In this document: piece by piece, positions 20,853-29,985 of the stretch
Layout of the letters: every line of letters begins with the position of its first letter
How positions within the stretch are numbered: position 1 is the stretch's first letter
NCBI GenBank assembly: GCA_903928685.1
Contig: CAIYRS010000050.1
Coordinates: 1-64,000 of the forward strand
DNA: 64,000 nucleotides
From: an uncultured Methylococcaceae bacterium
GTDB lineage: Bacteria; Pseudomonadota; Gammaproteobacteria; Methylococcales; Methylomonadaceae
Reading direction: 5' to 3'
Made by a program: the position numbers and the translations under genes
Notes under the pieces: model-generated
The model's database searches: none
What the model saw: only the letters and a program-made list of their open reading frames with translations
Told to the model about the DNA's origin: nothing

Positions 20853-22103
20853 ATGAATATTACCCCTAAAATTTTATCCGCAAGCGTACTGGTTTTGCTT
20901 AGCTCCACACAGCTTTGCAAAGCTGAAAACTTTGTTGCCACTGTTACATTAGAAGGTATCACCAAATCATTAACGTTTGATACCTTCGGCGCTGCAATTG
21001 ATGCGGCAAGCCACCCAGAACAATACAAGGATTTGTTCCCTGGTGTCAACAGCACTGTCGGTGCAGTTGGAACACTGGATTTTAAAGGCGTACCGATTGA
21101 ATTCAACAAAATTTCCGCCGATACCGTCACCATTAAAATCCCTAATATTGACGTTAATGAAACCATAACCATCGACAATGCCGCTAACTTGTCCGACAAA
21201 GCGATTAATAAACAAATTAGTACCAAAGTTTCCGATTTAATCCGCAGTAACAACGCATCCATCAATAAAGAATTGGCGTTAGTGGATTCCGCAGACCCGT
21301 TAGGCGGCAACCCTTCCAGTATTATGGGCATCATGGTTGAGAACGCCTATTTATTAGGCACAAACGATGATTGGGACACTGGCGCTAGTAAAAAATCATC
21401 CACTGAAAACCGATTTGACGGTGGCGCCCGCTATGGACATTATTCTTTACAAGGGAAAGCGGTTGATTCCCTTACCTTTCCGTTCAGTTATACATTTAAG
21501 ATGAATGATAGGCAACAATTGATTGTTTCAGTTCCATTCACTTATTTAAATACCCAAAATGCCGCTTCTTACGATGGTGGTGCGGGTTTTGCTTATAAAC
21601 ACCGCATAACCGACCATTGGGTACTAACACCAGCAGTTGCCTATGGTTTTAGGGGGTCGTTTGACCTTGCCGACGTAGGTCATATTGCATCCGGCACGAT
21701 CACCAGCAAATACACCTTTGACTTGGATTCATTAGACCCCAACTCGTATAAATTGTCTATCGGCAATATGGCTGGCTACTATACAACCCTGCCTTATGCA
21801 GTCGACGGCTACTCCGTAGATCCCAACTTAGAAAGCTATATCTTCAAAAATGGCCTTATCTTAAGCAAAAACGTAAGCAATAACTTTTTAGGGAAAACCC
21901 TGAATGTTGCCGCTAATTTCACCGACACCGAATATTTCGGCTCACCATTTTTCGTCGATCAGTACAATGAACTAGGTGTCTCTGTAAAGACCTTTAATGA
22001 TAACCATTGGTTCAGCGCATTTGGGTTTAATGCCAATTATTTATTTAGCGCCACAGGTAAAAATGTCGAAGGCTACCGTATTGGCTTAACATACCAATTC
22101 TAA
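20853..22103 (+). CDS. Predicted outer-membrane beta-barrel protein
   Basis: 416-aa exported protein of unknown function. A signal peptide (KILSASVLVLLSSTQLCKA) is followed by a soluble N-terminal region of about 160 residues with many Asn/Asp/Thr. The second half has alternating aromatic/hydrophobic beta strands (for example LTFPFSYTFKMN, QLIVSVPFTYL, WVLTPAVAYGF) and a terminal Phe (GLTYQF), the typical BAM recognition end of barrels. ATG 20853 is preceded by GGAAAT and starts the signal peptide cleanly; the frame extends 15 codons upstream without value. No operon partners. Confidence 0.75.
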   Translation: MNITPKILSASVLVLLSSTQLCKAENFVATVTLEGITKSLTFDTFGAAIDAASHPEQYKDLFPGVNSTVGAVGTLDFKGVPIEFNKISADTVTIKIPNIDVNETITIDNAANLSDKAINKQISTKVSDLIRSNNASINKELALVDSADPLGGNPSSIMGIMVENAYLLGTNDDWDTGASKKSSTENRFDGGARYGHYSLQGKAVDSLTFPFSYTFKMNDRQQLIVSVPFTYLNTQNAASYDGGAGFAYKHRITDHWVLTPAVAYGFRGSFDLADVGHIASGTITSKYTFDLDSLDPNSYKLSIGNMAGYYTTLPYAVDGYSVDPNLESYIFKNGLILSKNVSNNFLGKTLNVAANFTDTEYFGSPFFVDQYNELGVSVKTFNDNHWFSAFGFNANYLFSATGKNVEGYRIGLTYQF

Positions 22104-22252
22104 TCCCAAGTATTTGCGCCACGCCCTCCCCTCAATTTAATCGGCGTGGCGCAACAAATCAATACCGAGCTCATCTTGTTAAATTTACAGATACCATCGT
22201 ATTAACAGTCAAATGCTTTATCATTAGCAGTTTTGAATTGACCGCTAATGCC

Positions 22253-24490
22253 ATGAACAGCTCGCCAAAAACCACAAACGACCGCCAACTCGCACTGATT
22301 CTATTATTTGCCGGCACTTTATTCACCAGCGCGTCACTGATGTTTATTGTGCAGCCATTATTTGGCAAATTGCTATTGCCATTGCTAGGCGGCTCACCAG
22401 CGGTTTGGAATACCTGCATGGTGTTTTATCAAAGCATTTTATTTTTGGGCTATCTGTACGCCCATGCTTTATCGACACGCTTACCCATAAAACGACAAAT
22501 CCCGTTACACACAGGACTGCTGCTACTAAGCTTTTTAGCCTTACCTGTCGCCTTACCAGAAAACGCCATCCCACCAACAGAAAGCGACCCCACATTTTGG
22601 TTAATTAGCACCCTATTCTTGGCGATAGCACTACCATTTTTTGTGGTCTCCAGCACCTCGCCACTGATTCAAAAATGGTTTGCCCAAATCGGCCATAAAA
22701 GCAGCGAAGACCCTTATTTTCTCTATGCAGCAAGCAATATAGGTAGCCTTATTGCCCTGCTCAGCTACCCTTTCCTACTTGAACCAAACATGGGCTTGGC
22801 AAACCAAAAACTGGCTTGGAGTGGTGGCTACATCTTACTTTGCCTATTGATTAGCGCATGCGCCCTTCAGCTTTGGCGACATCGGCAAGCCGTCCCACAG
22901 ATGGAAACAACGAATACCGATGACAGCAGCGAATTGACTTGGCAACAACAATTACGATGGCTGCTGTTGGCGTTTGTGCCATCAAGCTTATTGATTGGCT
23001 TAACCAATTTCATCAGTACCGATATTGCCTCAGTACCGTTACTATGGATTATTCCATTAACCCTCTATTTGTTGTCTTTCGTACTGGTTTTCTCTAAATG
23101 GCAAAACGCCATTCATCCGCTAATTCTCAAACTACAACCGATTTTTTTAGTGCCATTCTTAGCACTCGCCTTTGTTAATCCAGGTGATTTGAAATACTGG
23201 GCATATCTGTTTTTACATTTAGTCGCCTTCTTTTTCGCCATCATGGTTTGTCATGGCGAATTGGCAAACAGCAGGCCGTCAACACGTTACCTTACCCGCT
23301 ATTATTTAATAATGTCGTTTGCGGGCATGTTAGGCGGCATGTTCAACACCTTCGTTGCGCCGTTTATATTCAATGGCATCTACGAATACCCAATCATGAT
23401 TGTCGCCGCCTTGCTATTACGTCCAGGGCTTCGTTTTATTGCCAATACCGCGTTCTGGTTACAAATCGCATTACCACTAGCCATTTTAATTACTGGCATA
23501 GGACTGTATTTCAGTACCGAAAATTTACTGGCACATTTTGATGCCTTGGCCATTTGCTTAATGTTGCTATCACTCGCGACATTTTTCTTACGCCTACGCC
23601 CGCTAGGTTTTGCTTTTTTAACCGGGGTGATTATTTTTCTCGCCATGAATTTACATGGCTTATCCGCGCATACTTTATACCAAGCGCGCAGTTTTTTTGG
23701 CGTATTAGCGGTACGAGAAAGCGTGTTGACCAACGAGCAACAACAGCCCGAAAACTATCACGAATTATTCCACGGTACTACCAAACACGGCGCTGAACGT
23801 TTAGCGGATAACTTACAACGCATCCCATTAACCTATTACAGCCAACCGGGGCCAATGGGGCAATTGTTTAAGGTATACGATAGCGGCAATAGCAACTGGC
23901 AAATCGGTATAGTCGGGCTAGGTGCGGGTGCGCTCACCTGTTACAGCAAACCCCAACAGCAGTGGACTTTGTATGAGATAGACCCGTTGGTGGTAAACAT
24001 TGCTAGCGATACCCGCTATTTCCATTATCTGGATCTATGTGCCAAAACTGCCAAAATGCGTATCGGCGATGCACGTTTATCCTTAGCGGCTGAACCAGAA
24101 CAGCAATTTGATCTATTAGTGATGGATGCCTTCAGTTCGGATTCCGTACCGACTCACTTACTCACAAAAGAAGCCATCCAACTGTATTTCCGCAAATTAA
24201 AACCCGATGGCATTTTGGCTTTCCACATCACCAATCGGCATTTATTGCTGAAAAAAGTGCTTTCCATGCACGCTGAACAATTGCATTTAGCCGCCTTGAT
24301 AGAAGAATTCAAGCCTAGCCAAGAATTGCCTTTAGTAGTCGCCACCGATTGGGTAGTGATGAGCAATAGAGCGGAACGATTACAGCCACTAATCGCCAGT
24401 AACCTAGGGGATTGGCAAAAAATGCCGTTGTATTTTGATATGAAACCATGGACAGACGATTTCACTAATATTGTTGATATTTGGAAATAA
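22253..24490 (+). CDS. Fused membrane transporter / spermidine-synthase-like protein
   Basis: 745-aa inner-membrane protein. Residues ~15-480 contain about a dozen hydrophobic segments of the membrane half found in fused MFS/spermidine synthase proteins. A soluble C-terminal domain (~520-720) has the SAM-type Rossmann motif GLGAGALTCY at about 555 and an acidic LLVMDAFSSDSVP segment, resembling aminopropyltransferases. The true substrate of this class is not established. A second, conventional speE lies at 56438-57286, so this one is probably not the housekeeping enzyme. I chose ATG 22253; a TTG 15 bases upstream is possible. Confidence 0.82.
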   Translation: MNSSPKTTNDRQLALILLFAGTLFTSASLMFIVQPLFGKLLLPLLGGSPAVWNTCMVFYQSILFLGYLYAHALSTRLPIKRQIPLHTGLLLLSFLALPVALPENAIPPTESDPTFWLISTLFLAIALPFFVVSSTSPLIQKWFAQIGHKSSEDPYFLYAASNIGSLIALLSYPFLLEPNMGLANQKLAWSGGYILLCLLISACALQLWRHRQAVPQMETTNTDDSSELTWQQQLRWLLLAFVPSSLLIGLTNFISTDIASVPLLWIIPLTLYLLSFVLVFSKWQNAIHPLILKLQPIFLVPFLALAFVNPGDLKYWAYLFLHLVAFFFAIMVCHGELANSRPSTRYLTRYYLIMSFAGMLGGMFNTFVAPFIFNGIYEYPIMIVAALLLRPGLRFIANTAFWLQIALPLAILITGIGLYFSTENLLAHFDALAICLMLLSLATFFLRLRPLGFAFLTGVIIFLAMNLHGLSAHTLYQARSFFGVLAVRESVLTNEQQQPENYHELFHGTTKHGAERLADNLQRIPLTYYSQPGPMGQLFKVYDSGNSNWQIGIVGLGAGALTCYSKPQQQWTLYEIDPLVVNIASDTRYFHYLDLCAKTAKMRIGDARLSLAAEPEQQFDLLVMDAFSSDSVPTHLLTKEAIQLYFRKLKPDGILAFHITNRHLLLKKVLSMHAEQLHLAALIEEFKPSQELPLVVATDWVVMSNRAERLQPLIASNLGDWQKMPLYFDMKPWTDDFTNIVDIWK

Positions 24491-24495
24491 GGCAT

Positions 24496-24533
24496 AAACA
24501 TGCCGACGGGTAAGTATCCGCGTCGGCATGTTT
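24496..24533. terminator. Terminator between convergent genes
   Basis: An inverted repeat AAACATGCCGACG ... CGTCGGCATGTTT with a 12-nt loop lies between the ends of the 22253 gene and the TM2 gene. It could act on both strands; T tracts are short. Confidence 0.65.
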
Positions 24534-24543
24534 ACCAAGATGT

Positions 24544-24960
24544 TTACTTTAACGGCCTGCCTTTGGCATCTTTGTTGATTTGTCCGCCGACAATCAACAC
24601 CGTTTCAATAAAGCCCCAAAGCACCCCATAACCCTGGGTCAACGCCGTCAATGCCAACTGCGCCAAAGCGATTTTGTAATAACCTAAATACAAGCGATGT
24701 AAGCCAGCAAAACCAAATACCAAACCAAGTGCCGCCGCCACATATTTGTATTTCACCGCTTTTGGTGGTTCAAAATATGCCGCCACTAAATTCACATCAA
24801 CCGCAAAATTGTCTTCATTCACAGTAAAACTAACATCATCACCCGCTTCTGGCGGCACTTCTGGCAACCAGCTATCGCTGTTGAAGTTAAGCAATTGCTT
24901 ATCACTTATGATGACACCCGTTTGTTGCTCCACATCGTAACTTTCAATTTTTCCTAGCAT
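24544..24960 (-). CDS. TM2-domain membrane protein with N-terminal soluble domain
   Basis: 138 aa. The first ~70 residues are soluble and acidic, starting MLGKIESYDVEQQTGVI, which resembles a cold-shock-like OB fold opening. The C-terminal half has two membrane spans with the TM2 signature GLHRLYLGYYK between them. TM2 proteins are widespread and of uncertain function. The combination of a CspA-like N-terminus with a membrane tail is seen in other bacterial proteins, but I cannot assign a role. uspA is immediately upstream on the same strand (33 bp). Confidence 0.8.
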   Translation of the reverse strand: MLGKIESYDVEQQTGVIISDKQLLNFNSDSWLPEVPPEAGDDVSFTVNEDNFAVDVNLVAAYFEPPKAVKYKYVAAALGLVFGFAGLHRLYLGYYKIALAQLALTALTQGYGVLWGFIETVLIVGGQINKDAKGRPLK

Positions 24961-24993
24961 CGTTTTTACCTTTTTTATTATTAATAACGGCTA

Positions 24994-25437
24994 TTATTCA
25001 TCTTGTAAACGTACAGCCAATACGTCACATTTTGCATGATGCAAGACGCCATTTGCGGTAGAACCTAGCAATAAAGCCAAACCATGTCTGCCATGTGAAC
25101 CTAATACAATCAAATCCACCTGATTTTCTTCGGCAAAACGGACGATTTCCGTCTTAGGATTACCAATTTCTATCCAAATGTCGCCATCATTGACAGCCAA
25201 TCTTGCACCCAGAGCCAATAAACGATTTTTTGCAGCAGCGGTTAAATCGGTCATTAAATCCAAATCAAAAGGAATATCACCGCCATAACCCGCATCCGTT
25301 ATCGGCACGCTTTCCACTACATGAATCAAACTTAATTTAGCTTCAAAGGTTTCCGCCAATTGTTTCGCTTTATCAATAAGAACCTGATTTTTGCCAAAAA
25401 AATCTACCGCTAATAGTATGTGTTTATAGTTTTCCAC
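24994..25437 (-). CDS. uspA: Universal stress protein, UspA family
   Basis: 147-aa cytosolic Usp-fold protein. It has N-terminal HILLAVDFF, the central IVLGSHGRHGLALLLGSTANGVLHHAKCDVLAV segment, and the G-2x-G-9x-G(S/T) ATP-type signature in GSHGRHG...GSTANG. ATP-binding Usps respond to starvation, redox and oxygen stress; the specific trigger is not visible here. It is probably cotranscribed with the TM2 gene downstream. Confidence 0.92.
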   Translation of the reverse strand: MENYKHILLAVDFFGKNQVLIDKAKQLAETFEAKLSLIHVVESVPITDAGYGGDIPFDLDLMTDLTAAAKNRLLALGARLAVNDGDIWIEIGNPKTEIVRFAEENQVDLIVLGSHGRHGLALLLGSTANGVLHHAKCDVLAVRLQDE

Positions 25438-25556
25438 CTTCCCCTCCCCCGTTGATTACATCACAGCAATTATAACCCTTTAAAATAAGGAACAAAGCCA
25501 GTTAAAACAATAAATCCAAGTAAGCAGCAAAGAAATGGCGGAAAAACAAGGCAAAA

Positions 25557-25590
25557 AAAAAGCCGGGCAGATTACTCTGCCCGGCTTTTT
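25557..25590. terminator. Terminator downstream of the EF-G gene
   Basis: A perfect hairpin AAAAAGCCGGGCAG / CTGCCCGGCTTTTT with a 6-nt loop, flanked by an A run on one side and T on the other. It is well formed for transcription from either side and ends the minus-strand EF-G transcript. Confidence 0.93.
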
Positions 25591-25599
25591 CATTACAGC

Positions 25600-27684
25600 T
25601 TATTTATTTTTGTTACGCTCAGTGACTTCTTTAATTACTTCATCTGCCACGTTTTTAGGGCATGGTAAGTAATGTGAGAATTCCATAGAGAACTGACCGC
25701 GACCGGAAGTCATGGTACGCAAATCACCAATGTAACCGAACATGTCACTTAGTGGCACATCCGCTTTAATACGCACGCCAGTGATACCAGCGTCTTGTGA
25801 TTTAATCATGCCACGACGACGGTTGATGTCACCGATAACGTCACCGACGTGTGATTCTGGTGTGAATACGTCAACTTTCATAATCGGTTCCAACAATTGT
25901 GGACCCGCTTTTGGTAAAGATTGGCGATACGCTGCACGGGCTGCGATTTCGAACGCGATAGATGACGAGTCAACTGCGTGGAAACCACCGTCAGTCAGGA
26001 TAACTTTGAAATCCAAGCAAGGGAAACCAGCCAATACACCTTTATCGATACAGGCTTTAAAGCCTTTATCTACGGCAGGCCAGAATTCGCGTGGCACGTT
26101 ACCACCCGTTACTGATGATTCAAACACAAAACCTGTACCTGGCTCGCCTGGCTCAACAATGTAGTTGATTTTCGCGTACTGACCAGAACCACCAGATTGT
26201 TTTTTGTGGACGTATTCATCTTCAATACGTTTAGTAATAGTTTCGCGGTAAGCAACTTGTGGTTTACCAACGTTAACTTCGATACCGTGGGTACGTCTTA
26301 AGATGTCCACTTTAATATCTAAGTGCAACTCGCCCATACCTTTAATGATGGTTTCGCCGCTATCTTCGTCAGTTTCAACGCGGAAAGATGGATCTTCTTG
26401 GATCATTTTGCCCAAAGCGATACCCATTTTTTCTGAACCAGCTTTGTCTTTAGGCGAAATCGCAATAGAGATAACGGGATCAGGGAAAACCATTGGCTCT
26501 AAAGTTGCTGGTTTATCAGGATCACACAAAGTATGTCCAGTTTGTACGTTTTTCAGACCAATCAAAGCGATAATGTCGCCCGCTTGTGCCGATTCAATTT
26601 CTGAACGGTCATCAGCGTGCATTTCCACCATACGGCCTACACGCTCAGTTTTACCAGTAAAGGTATTCAACAAGGTGTCGCCTTTTTTCAAGGTGCCTGA
26701 GTAGATACGGATAAAGTTCAATGCGCCAAAACGGTCGTCCATGATTTTGAAAACCAAGGCACGAACTGGTTTAGTTGCGTCAACCAATGCAAATTGACCG
26801 TTCGGGTTGCCTTCCAAATCAACTTCTGGTTGTGGGCTAACTTCGGTTGGGCATGGCAAATAATCAACAACACCATCCAGAACCAATTGCACACCTTTGT
26901 TTTTAAAGGATGAACCACAAAAAGTAGGGAAGAAATCCATTTTAATTGTGCCTTTGCGTAAGCAAAGCTTCAATTCTTCTAAGGTAGGCTCTTCACCTTC
27001 CAAGTATTTTTCCATGATGTCGTCGTCTTGATCGGCAACTTGGTCGATCAAACGGGCGCGCCATTTTTCAACGTCGGCTTCCATGTCAGCTGGCACGTCT
27101 TTAATTTCGTATTTCAATGGGTCTCCAGAATCATCCCATATCCACGCTTTGCGGGTCAGCAAATCCACTACGCCAGAGAATTGGTCTTCACGACCGATAG
27201 GCAAAGTCATAACCACAGGCACAGCGCCTAATACTTCTTCAACCTGTTTTACCACGCGATAGAAATCCGCGCCCATACGATCCAATTTGTTAACGTAAAT
27301 AATACGTGAAACTTTGGAATCGTTAGCATAACGCCAGTTGGTTTCAGATTGTGGCTCAACACCGCCAGAACCGCAGAATACGCCAACACCGCCATCTAAT
27401 ACTTTTAAAGAACGATAAACTTCGATTGTGAAGTCAACGTGACCAGGGGTATCGATAATATTGAAACGATGGTCTTTCCAAAAACAAGTGGTTGCTGCCG
27501 ATTGGATAGTAATACCGCGCTCTTGCTCTTGCACCATGAAATCGGTGGTTGCTGCGCCATCGTGTACTTCACCGATTTTATGGATTTTACCGGTAAGCTT
27601 CAAAATACGCTCAGTGGTGGTGGTCTTACCGGCATCGACGTGTGCGAAAATGCCGATATTTCTATAAAGCGATATATCTGTCAT
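25600..27684 (-). CDS. fusA2: Elongation factor G, stand-alone second copy type
   Basis: 694-aa translational GTPase with all five EF-G domains. G1 is AHVDAGKTT (residues 14-22), followed by DTPGH and NKLD; the RGITIQSAA switch I segment is present, and domain IV contains [14 protein letters not shown]. The gene is outside any str operon (no rpsL, rpsG or tufA nearby). The sequence ([34 protein letters not shown]) resembles the second EF-G copies of Vibrio and Pseudoalteromonas more than canonical FusA, from memory of those proteins. Canonical fusA is expected elsewhere in the genome. A strong terminator follows. Confidence 0.88.
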   Translation of the reverse strand: MTDISLYRNIGIFAHVDAGKTTTTERILKLTGKIHKIGEVHDGAATTDFMVQEQERGITIQSAATTCFWKDHRFNIIDTPGHVDFTIEVYRSLKVLDGGVGVFCGSGGVEPQSETNWRYANDSKVSRIIYVNKLDRMGADFYRVVKQVEEVLGAVPVVMTLPIGREDQFSGVVDLLTRKAWIWDDSGDPLKYEIKDVPADMEADVEKWRARLIDQVADQDDDIMEKYLEGEEPTLEELKLCLRKGTIKMDFFPTFCGSSFKNKGVQLVLDGVVDYLPCPTEVSPQPEVDLEGNPNGQFALVDATKPVRALVFKIMDDRFGALNFIRIYSGTLKKGDTLLNTFTGKTERVGRMVEMHADDRSEIESAQAGDIIALIGLKNVQTGHTLCDPDKPATLEPMVFPDPVISIAISPKDKAGSEKMGIALGKMIQEDPSFRVETDEDSGETIIKGMGELHLDIKVDILRRTHGIEVNVGKPQVAYRETITKRIEDEYVHKKQSGGSGQYAKINYIVEPGEPGTGFVFESSVTGGNVPREFWPAVDKGFKACIDKGVLAGFPCLDFKVILTDGGFHAVDSSSIAFEIAARAAYRQSLPKAGPQLLEPIMKVDVFTPESHVGDVIGDINRRRGMIKSQDAGITGVRIKADVPLSDMFGYIGDLRTMTSGRGQFSMEFSHYLPCPKNVADEVIKEVTERNKNK

Positions 27685-27994
27685 GTTGTTACTCTAAAAG
27701 TTGTATGAAATCTTTTTGGCGTCCACCGTTCAGGTATCGGCCTAGGGTGGTTTGGAACTGGGCTTCAGGCGATGGCAACAAAGCCGGAATAAGGTAGTTT
27801 TGAACGCAAGACCGCTAATTAATCCTTTGGCGTGTCCGGCATCAAAATTCCCCTATTCTACCCTAAAACGACGATAAAAATATAGAAATCCCTGAAACAG
27901 AAATGGTCTTAATACGATGTGATTGATTGAGGTGAATCATTCATACGCAAAGACGCAAAAAAACCAAGTTCAGTACATTTCTGAGCGAACCAGC
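27685..27994. other. fusA2 upstream region
   Basis: A 310-bp gap without a credible gene. It must hold the fusA2 promoter (minus strand), but I could not settle on a convincing -35/-10 pair. No RNA gene or repeat is recognisable. Confidence 0.4.
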
Positions 27995-29008
27995 TTAAGC
28001 AATCGCCACTTGCCGACCTTCCGCCGCCGATGCCAAGGCAGCCACAATAATCCGGCAATTGCTTTTGGCATCGTCTAAAGACAATAACGGCGCTTCGCCA
28101 TGCAAGGCACAATGGCTGAAATGCTCGATTTCTAACTTGAAATGATTGGCAGCAGGCAGACGTTCTTCAGCTTGCTTGCCATCTTCTGTCCACCATGAAA
28201 TCACCGGAACATCACCAGGCAATTGCCAGACCACATGGCACTTAATACCACCTTTAGTACCAATGATTTCATACTCGCAACGCCTAGCCCGCGAAAAACT
28301 AAAATCAAATTGGGCAAAGCGGCCATCGCCAAAATCCAACACACCACTGCTGGCAATATCCGCACCGCTGTCGATAAATTTTGACATTGCCATCACTGAC
28401 AGTGGCTCTTGGTCAAAAAACCGCCGTAACGAATGGATGGCGTAACAACCAATATCCCACATTGCCCCGCCACCATTAGCGACGTTTTCCGCTAAACGGT
28501 ACATTCTAGCTGGACGCATCATGAATGAATAACTGGCACGCACCGAGCGCACTTCGCCAATCAAACCAGAAGCCAACAACTCCATAACCCGTTGATGCTG
28601 AGGATGGAAGCGATACATAAAGCCTTCCATCACCGTCACCTTATGTTGACGGGCAGCAGCGGCAATCGCGTCAATTTCTGCCACTTGCAAAGCCATCGGT
28701 TTTTCGCACAGCACATGTTTGCCGTGTTCGATAGCGCGTAACGTCCACGCCGCATGTTCATGATTGGCTAAAGGCAAATACACCGCTTGCACCTTGTCAT
28801 CCTGCAATAACGCATCCAAGCTATCGTAACTTGCCACGTTTTCCGCAAACGGTGCGTATTGCGCTAAAGTTTGTGCCGCCGCCCCTGCCCTACGGCTAGC
28901 AATTGCCACCAACTCCGCGTTGCTTGCTTCAACAATCGCAGGCATTAGCCGCTCATTAATTCGTGCCGCGCCTAAAATGCCCCAGTGTAATTTGATTTGA
29001 TCGCCCAT
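27995..29008 (-). CDS. Gfo/Idh/MocA-family NAD(P)-dependent oxidoreductase
   Basis: 337-aa dehydrogenase of the sugar/inositol oxidoreductase family. The N-terminal Rossmann fold begins WGILGAARIN (a GxxGxA variant). The family motif EKPMAL carries the conserved Lys (HVLCEKPMA), and the C-terminal alpha/beta domain has GGGAMWDIGCY with the conserved Asp-His region. The substrate is not predictable. It is divergent from gloB across a 100-bp gap, and no sugar genes are adjacent. Confidence 0.88.
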   Translation of the reverse strand: MGDQIKLHWGILGAARINERLMPAIVEASNAELVAIASRRAGAAAQTLAQYAPFAENVASYDSLDALLQDDKVQAVYLPLANHEHAAWTLRAIEHGKHVLCEKPMALQVAEIDAIAAAARQHKVTVMEGFMYRFHPQHQRVMELLASGLIGEVRSVRASYSFMMRPARMYRLAENVANGGGAMWDIGCYAIHSLRRFFDQEPLSVMAMSKFIDSGADIASSGVLDFGDGRFAQFDFSFSRARRCEYEIIGTKGGIKCHVVWQLPGDVPVISWWTEDGKQAEERLPAANHFKLEIEHFSHCALHGEAPLLSLDDAKSNCRIIVAALASAAEGRQVAIA

Positions 29009-29107
29009 ATTTCCCCCTAAATTTTTATATTTATATGTTTATGGATACTGTAAAAAAACAATCGGTAAAATCATCCTCTGACACCATCATTTACCGACAA
29101 AACCACT

Positions 29108-29878
29108 ATGCTCACCGTTAAGATTATCCCTGTATTGAATGACAACTATATCTATTTATTACACGACCAGCACAGCAACCAAACTGCCGTAGTTGATCCC
29201 GCACTCGCTGAGCCCGTTTTAGACATCTTGAACGAACAAGCTTGGTCACTAGATTATATTTTCAACACCCACCATCACGGCGACCATATTGGCGGCAATC
29301 GTGAGCTAAAAAAACAAACCAGCTGCAAAATTGTTGCCGCTGCCGCCGACAGTTATCGTATTCCCGCTATCGATATAGCCGTTAACCACGGTGATGTTCT
29401 CCACTTAGGCGAACATAAAATCGACATTATTGCCATGCCCGGACATACCAGCCACCATATCGGTTACCACTTTGCCGATAAACCTTGGTTATTTTGCGGC
29501 GACACCTTATTTTCCATGGGCTGCGGTCGCTTGTTTGACGGCACCGCCGAGCAGCTTTGGCATTCCTTACAATGGATAAAATCCTTGCCTGCCAACACCC
29601 TGATTTATTGCAGCCACGAATACACCCTCGCCAACGGCAAATTTGCCCTAAGCCTTGAACCTAACAACCAAGCGACTCAACAGCGGATAGCAAAAGTCAC
29701 AGCTTTACGGCAACAATCACAACCATCGTTACCGACCAACTTAGCGGATGAACTAGCCACCAACCCATTTTTACGCGAACACAGCAGCGAATTGCAGGCA
29801 AACATCGCCCTGCAAGATGCACAAGCCATGGCGATTTTTATTAAGCTGCGGCAATTAAAAGACCACTTCATCAGCTGA
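29108..29878 (+). CDS. gloB: Hydroxyacylglutathione hydrolase (glyoxalase II)
   Basis: Metallo-beta-lactamase-fold enzyme that hydrolyses S-lactoylglutathione in methylglyoxal detoxification. The metal motif THHHGDH (about residues 53-59), the second His in GHTSHH, and Asp in FCGDTLFSMGCGR are intact. The C-terminal substrate domain contains the NPFLR motif. 256 aa is the standard length. The single gene is convergent with recC. Confidence 0.96.
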   Translation: MLTVKIIPVLNDNYIYLLHDQHSNQTAVVDPALAEPVLDILNEQAWSLDYIFNTHHHGDHIGGNRELKKQTSCKIVAAAADSYRIPAIDIAVNHGDVLHLGEHKIDIIAMPGHTSHHIGYHFADKPWLFCGDTLFSMGCGRLFDGTAEQLWHSLQWIKSLPANTLIYCSHEYTLANGKFALSLEPNNQATQQRIAKVTALRQQSQPSLPTNLADELATNPFLREHSSELQANIALQDAQAMAIFIKLRQLKDHFIS

Positions 29879-29985
29879 TTTTTGCCCAGCAACCGCCGAT
29901 TGCCAATGCAAACGCACACAACCATCAAGGCTTTCTTGGTAAAAATCTGCGCTAAGCCAACGATCCGCCACCGCCGCCAAACCAC

